From Irpex lacteus (taxonomy: Eukaryota; Basidiomycota; Agaricomycetes; Polyporales; Irpicaceae): 11,156 nucleotides of DNA. Position numbers and translations under genes: made by a program. Every line of letters begins with the position of its first letter. The first letter of the stretch is position 1. Below the pieces are notes generated by a model. The model made no database searches. It was not told the DNA's origin and saw only the letters and a program-made list of their open reading frames with translations. The stretch spans positions 1 through 11,156 of the forward strand of contig MQVO02000299.1 in NCBI GenBank assembly GCA_001986395.2. Direction: 5' to 3'. Shown here one piece after another: positions 7,455-11,156 of this stretch.

Positions 7455-7590
7455 ATATACCTTAAACGTCATGCAGCGCCACCTTTGGAGCAACGATACA
7501 CCCAAAATGTTTCAGAAGCACGGTATATTGTTTTCCGTGCAGGACACGTTTAAGGGCTACAACCGTTCTTCGCCGGTTCCAAGTAGCTAA

Positions 7591-8984
7591 TTTGGTAAGA
7601 TCGGGCGGAACGCGTGTATAGCGTCCGCAAGCAGCGGAGGCGCATATCGTGAGATACCCGCCGCCCCACCCGATCTCAGCAAAGATTTGCGTCGGCAAGA
7701 GGTATTGGGTCTACAAAAGGCGATAAACAGTCATGAATTCACTCGCAGTACTCTACTTACAATGGCACTGAGGCAGCTTCAGCATCAGCGGACGAAGTAC
7801 CGTGAGTCTCCTGACATCTTCAACAACAAGCCAACTCACCTTATATGCAGTGAAACGCCTTGATGAGATTATCGAAGAAGAGAGCAGCACGTCTTCTCGA
7901 AAGTACAAACAGCTGTACCTTTTAGCCCAAGTAAGTGGTACCACTGCCTCGGATGACTGCTGATGACCGACCTGTTGTCCAGGCCGGATCGTCTTCGAGT
8001 TGGTAGCACCATATACGACAAGCCAAATGGCCAGAAAGTTTTGACCTATCCCGTGGATCCGTCAACGAACTTAGACCCTGAAGAAGTCGTTGTCAACATT
8101 CAAGGATATCTGGTCAAGTCCGAACTCCCACCTATTGTACGCAGGGACCGGTAAGTGAGGAGACTTGAACTAATTTGGTCAACTAACACATTGGTGCTCA
8201 GACTTCCCAAGAACATTAACACCGTCAAACAGTCTGTTACACTCAATGGGTTGGGTTACGTCCAATTCGAAAATTGTGCTCGAGCGATCATGGCCGTCCA
8301 TTCCCAGTTCGCTGCTCAGTTCCCTCCAGACACTCTTTTACCCTGGTCTCCGAGTCGCGAGGACGGGGACGTGTGTCTGGAGTTTTTCCAACCGTTACTT
8401 CTCTCCGCTCGACGATCCTGCTCCTCCACTGGAATTTGACTCCGCCGTTGATCCACAAGGTATACTCCTTAATCTGGACGTCGCAGGGAAGCACACCGAA
8501 GACAATAAAGTTTTATACTATGAACGGATTCAAAAGCAGTCTGGCAAGTGAGTATTTTGGGTATATAAGGGCAGCGCGATGTTACTGAGTCACAACATAC
8601 TTTTACAGAGGATACACGTACTTGCCCTGTAGACCTACTGCAATACGTGTAGGCCAGCTTGTGGAACTTCAAGTGTCATTCAGCGCGGTTCCCGTGTCAA
8701 GGGGTCGGTACACCATGCTCCGAAAACTTCGATCTATTTGTATTATGACGAAGGATGTGCAAAACGTAAGCACGAAGCACTAATCACGTTAAGGAGAAAT
8801 ACTTAACTATTGGACGCAGGACCTGAACGAGAGCATCTTACAGGGGTTTAGCAGCGCGCAAAGACCCGCGACACGCAAAGTGAAACGCACTGTAGGATAC
8901 GACGAGGATTCTGACCCAGAAAGCACCCAGCATGCCATGAAACGAATGCGAGTGTCCGAAGATTCTTCGGATGGCGAGCATTAA
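7591..8984 (+). CDS. gene B: unknown protein, probable Agaricomycete-specific family
   Basis: Exons: about 7591-7801, 7851-7930, 7983-8150, 8202-8547, 8609-8765 and 8820-8984 (TAA). Introns of 49-61 bases carry GTGAGT/GTAAGT/GTAAGC donors and CAG acceptors. The first exon's left end is uncertain. Content in order: a helical stretch (SKDLRRQEVLGLQKAINS), KRLDEIIEEE, DKPNGQKVLTYPVDP, NGLGYVQFENCARA, then RVGQLVELQVSFSAVPVSRG with RYTMLRKLRSI, and a charged tail with nuclear-type patches (RKVKR, MKRMRV). The 'VG..VE.Q.SF..VP....RY.M...LRSI' block resembles a segment I recall from many mushroom hypothetical proteins; the alternating pattern suggests a beta-barrel, possibly OB-like, which is inference. 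Intron phase requires one base fewer in 8202-8547 (TTTTT at 8383-8387) and in 7851-7930 (CCC at 7926-7928). Confidence 0.75.
8151..8201 (+). other. intron in gene B (representative)
   Basis: GTAAGTGAG donor, CTAAC branch near 8183, GCTCAG acceptor, 51 bases. The others in this gene are 7802-7850 (49), 7931-7982 (52), 8548-8608 (61) and 8766-8819 (54). The phases join flanking codons correctly once the two suspected surplus bases are allowed for, which is independent support for those frame errors. Confidence 0.8.
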
Positions 8985-9097
8985 GTAAGACACGTTTCGC
9001 AGTTCATTCATGTAGTCTCTATGATATAGATTAGTACCATTCACCTACTACGCTTTGTACGCGTTAAGTACACATATAATGTAACAGCCAGATGTTG
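8985..9097. other. convergent intergenic spacer between genes B and C
   Basis: This 113-base spacer lies between the stop of gene B (plus) and the stop of gene C (minus), so it must contain both 3' ends. It is AT-rich, with ACATATAAT-type stretches that could serve as polyadenylation signals. No hairpin or repeat of note was seen. Confidence 0.5.
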
Positions 9098-11146
9098 TCA
9101 AAGATAAACAAACGATCTAGGCATAGACGTCGTGAGTGAGTGAGTCGTAATATACCGTGTAGAGTTGCGCACCCACCAATTCAGCTTCTTAGCACGCATC
9201 CGCGAAATTTTACACAAAGTATGTTCTGCCGTAATCGGATTCCATTGAAACTTCTCTGCCTGTTCGTCGGACAAGGCATCAGAGACGGCAGCGTAGAACT
9301 CCTTAAATGCAGTGCGCGTTTGCAGGCCAGTGGCACCCAAAGGAAGGAAACCCGTCACCATAAGGCCGCGCATGGCACCTTTGTGTAAGGAAGCGGTCAC
9401 CGCTGCAATGTCGTCAACGGTAGGGGAGTCCAACAAACCCGCAGCGTACAAGTCCGCGACGAACAGGTATCTAGTCAAGGGGCCAACACCTGCCCATAAT
9501 CGAACCGTCTTCCCGTCACGTACAATTGTAGGATCATACGTAGCATAAAACCTGTACGTAGTGGAAAAAGTGCGGGGAGGCGGCCAGGGAATGTCTTCGC
9601 GTTGGGAAACTTGCCAGTAGTCTTGATAACGATCGAGAGTACGTTCAGGAACAGGACTTCCATGTGCCGCACTATTGCAGAAGTACGAAGAGTTTGCTTC
9701 CGGGAACGTGAGACGGAGATTATCGAGATAGGTTTCGTATTCCGCGACAGAGTTAAATTTCACTTGTCGCATACGGTCTGGGCAGTCGAGGAAAGCACCA
9801 GAATTAAAATGAATGAACCTGAAGAGTTGTAGCGAGAACAGACCGGCGCGAGTTTCAGCGAAGGTCTTGTCAAGTCGTTCATTCATGATGGCCCTCGAAG
9901 GTGCGAGTTCGCGGATGGGTAACAAGAAGTCGCCTCGAGCCAATAACGCTAACTGCGCCTTGGACATAGCAGACCTTGTGTCACCGTGACGGCCGCTACC
10001 GTGGGCGACGAGGTATGCGTGGGCGACGAGTATGCGTCGCTCAAGAATCGAATAATGAGATTTACAGGGTGGACGGACGGGCTGGGACTATTAGGTGATA
10101 CAGGGCGCGGCAGTGTAACATCAACGTTGAGAGGACCAGCTGATGTAGAAAGGGCGTTTGTCGCGACTGCATTCGTCGAGGGTAAAAGCGGAGGACCGTG
10201 GCGAGACGTGTGAGGAACGGGGGCAAGGGAAGTAGCTGCGGTCGAAGATGAACCCGTTTGAGCCTGTTGCACTTGCTTAGCCAAACGGCGAGCGTGTACG
10301 TCGGAAGTTATTGACGCGAGAAGTTTCTTCAGCTGAGGGCCTCTGCTATTTGTCGCAGATACGTGTTGCGCATGTTGACGCGCGATAACATAGATATCAA
10401 TGTAGGCGGACTGCAGCTTTGTCATGCGGGTGAGTATCATAGGATCGCATAAGGTCGCCTCCAGCAGCTGATTGTCCATATCGTCCAAGTACGACGGGAT
10501 AAACGTGGCCTCGGTCATGTTCGCGTCGACGATACGAGGGCAGTTTGACGAAAAAATCCAGTTCGGGAGATCGTCGTAAACGCGCCATACGTCAGGCAAC
10601 AAAAGACACCCAGTTCCCAGCCGATCGACGAAGGTACGTACCAAGAACGACCGAGCGCATGCAACGAACGAGGAACATCCGCCGAACCACTCGTGTAGGA
10701 TTCGACGGATATAAGACAACGTTACAGCGTTTACCCTGTCGAGAGGTACGTTCTTGCGGCGCTGCACTTCGACTGGGTCGTCTTGGAATTTGATAGGACT
10801 GGATGCACCTAGAGACACATAGTCCCGCGAGTTGACTTTGACAGCGACGCCGCAACGGATGAGCCATTTAACATTATGTACAAGTTTGGCGAGCCAATCC
10901 GCATCGTCGTCGAGGTCTTCTCCGGAGGCGAGTATCGAGGGGCATCGCGTGTCAAGCAACGTGTGGATACTGTCTATAACACGATGCTCGGAAAGCATCA
11001 GTCGTTGACGATACAGGTTAATCCACAACTCTGCCCCGTCGCAATAGAGTCTGAGATCGCGAAGAGAAGCAGAATACGTGACCAAGTCGTCGGGTGTTTA
11101 GTGCAGAACTCGGCTGTTTGCTATACTTCAAGTCCAAAGCGTCCAT
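9098..11146 (-). CDS. gene C: unknown protein, two or three exons
   Basis: No family recognised. The start is placed at ATG 11146-11144 (MDALDLKYSKQPSS). The main frame from 11085 begins at a non-ATG codon, and the two join naturally (TDDLVTYSASLRDL) if one G of GGG at 11092-11094 is surplus. The first 270 or so codons are globular and Leu/Trp-rich, with DLRLYCDGAELWINLYRQR, LHEWFGG and DLPNWIF. A Ser/Pro/Thr linker (about 10240-10060) follows. A 107-base intron, 10065-9959 (GTAAAT donor, CCAAG acceptor), plausibly joins it to the C-terminal part, with GDFLLPIRELAPSRAIMNER, LFRFIHFNSGAF, TYRFYATYDP and FLPLGATGLQ. The end at 9098 may be replaced by a second intron (9172-9117) leading to a stop near 9050. 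About 650 residues. It converges on gene B. No transposase, helicase or nuclease motif is evident. Confidence 0.7.
9133..9145. repeat. short TGAG microsatellite
   Basis: TGAGTGAGTGAGT on the plus strand, in the 3' end of gene C or its possible last intron. Three units only; no function implied. Confidence 0.7.
9959..10065 (-). other. probable intron in gene C
   Basis: The two large open segments of gene C are offset by one base in the opposite sense to the other frame breaks, so a single surplus base does not explain it. Removing GTAAATC...TCCAAG joins SPNSPSPSVHP to AQLALLARGDF in phase. It is longer than introns elsewhere in the window and has a weak branch site, so moderate confidence only. 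Confidence 0.5.
10001..10035. repeat. imperfect tandem duplication of about 18 bases
   Basis: GTGGGCGACGAGGTATGC at 10001-10018 is followed at once by GTGGGCGACGAGTATGC at 10019-10035, identical except for one G. On the minus strand it encodes a repeated SSPT motif if translated, although the gene C model places it in an intron. The one-base difference is in a G run, the same kind of change suspected elsewhere in the window. Confidence 0.75.
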
Positions 11147-11156
11147 CGAACCCAAA

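Larger units (their letters stand above)
7249..7590. other. region with hairpin and TATA-like box, coding status unclear
   Basis: This stretch sits between the possible first exon and the firm exons of gene B. It contains the inverted repeat at 7287-7319 and a TATAAATA sequence at 7447-7454. A short open frame runs from ATG 7471 to a TAA at 7588. Another frame in the same place reads APPLEQRYTQNVSEARYIVF and looks more protein-like. A minus-strand open frame at 7462-7698 also exists. I cannot decide which, if any, is translated. It is probably intron plus one internal 5' exon of gene B, possibly with another homopolymer frame error. Confidence 0.35.

Noticed and set aside
7462..7698. Minus-strand 78-codon open frame
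   Set aside because: It overlaps the 5' coding region of gene B on the opposite strand, begins with no supporting context and has no recognisable content.
8288..8494. Minus-strand open frames within gene B exons
   Set aside because: They are shadows; the plus strand has consistent intron phases and a continuous protein across the same bases.
9140..9832. Several plus-strand open frames of 65-82 codons
   Set aside because: They are antisense shadows of gene C, whose minus-strand frame is far longer and continuous.
113..11094. Programmed +1 frameshifting or a ciliate-like genetic system
   Set aside because: The shift sites share no slippery codon or stop-codon context, and the introns and gene families are fungal.

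Overview
The window looks like accessory, transposon-rich DNA from a filamentous basidiomycete, probably an Agaricomycete. Three things suggest this: many very short introns (about 48-72 bases) with GTAAGT/GTATGT-type donors, CTAAC/CTCAC-type branch sites and YAG acceptors; a Helitron replicase of the kind common in mushroom-forming fungi; and gene-dense DNA with no bacterial signals. The assignment comes from sequence features alone.

Layout. (1) Bases 1 to about 3420 hold part of a Helitron rolling-circle transposon, read on the minus strand. An N-terminal Cys-rich region is followed by the HUH/two-tyrosine endonuclease with its catalytic motifs intact. The reading frame is cut into at least six segments by single-base shifts. 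No helicase part is present before the left edge. (2) Bases 3421-4380 hold a long open but unrecognised minus-strand stretch, a 12-bp palindrome and otherwise featureless sequence. (3) Bases 4381-11146 hold three intron-containing genes that I cannot assign to a known family: gene A (minus, about 12 exons), gene B (plus, at least six exons) and gene C (minus, two or three exons). A and B diverge from a short CT/GA-rich spacer. B and C converge with about 110 bases between their stops.

The strongest overall signal is that all four reading frames share one defect. Frame or intron phase is restored if one base is dropped from a short homopolymer run, at roughly ten places. Changes of one sign, in unrelated genes, with no accompanying in-frame stops, point more to base-calling or assembly error than to gene decay. 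If so, the real genes are more complete than they appear.

Genes A and B (and possibly C) carry nuclear-type basic patches, acidic serine-rich tracts or low-complexity linkers, and their tight divergent/convergent packing fits one mobile or selfish module. I see no transposase motif, terminal repeats or target-site duplication, so this is inference. No tRNA, rRNA or CRISPR feature was seen.
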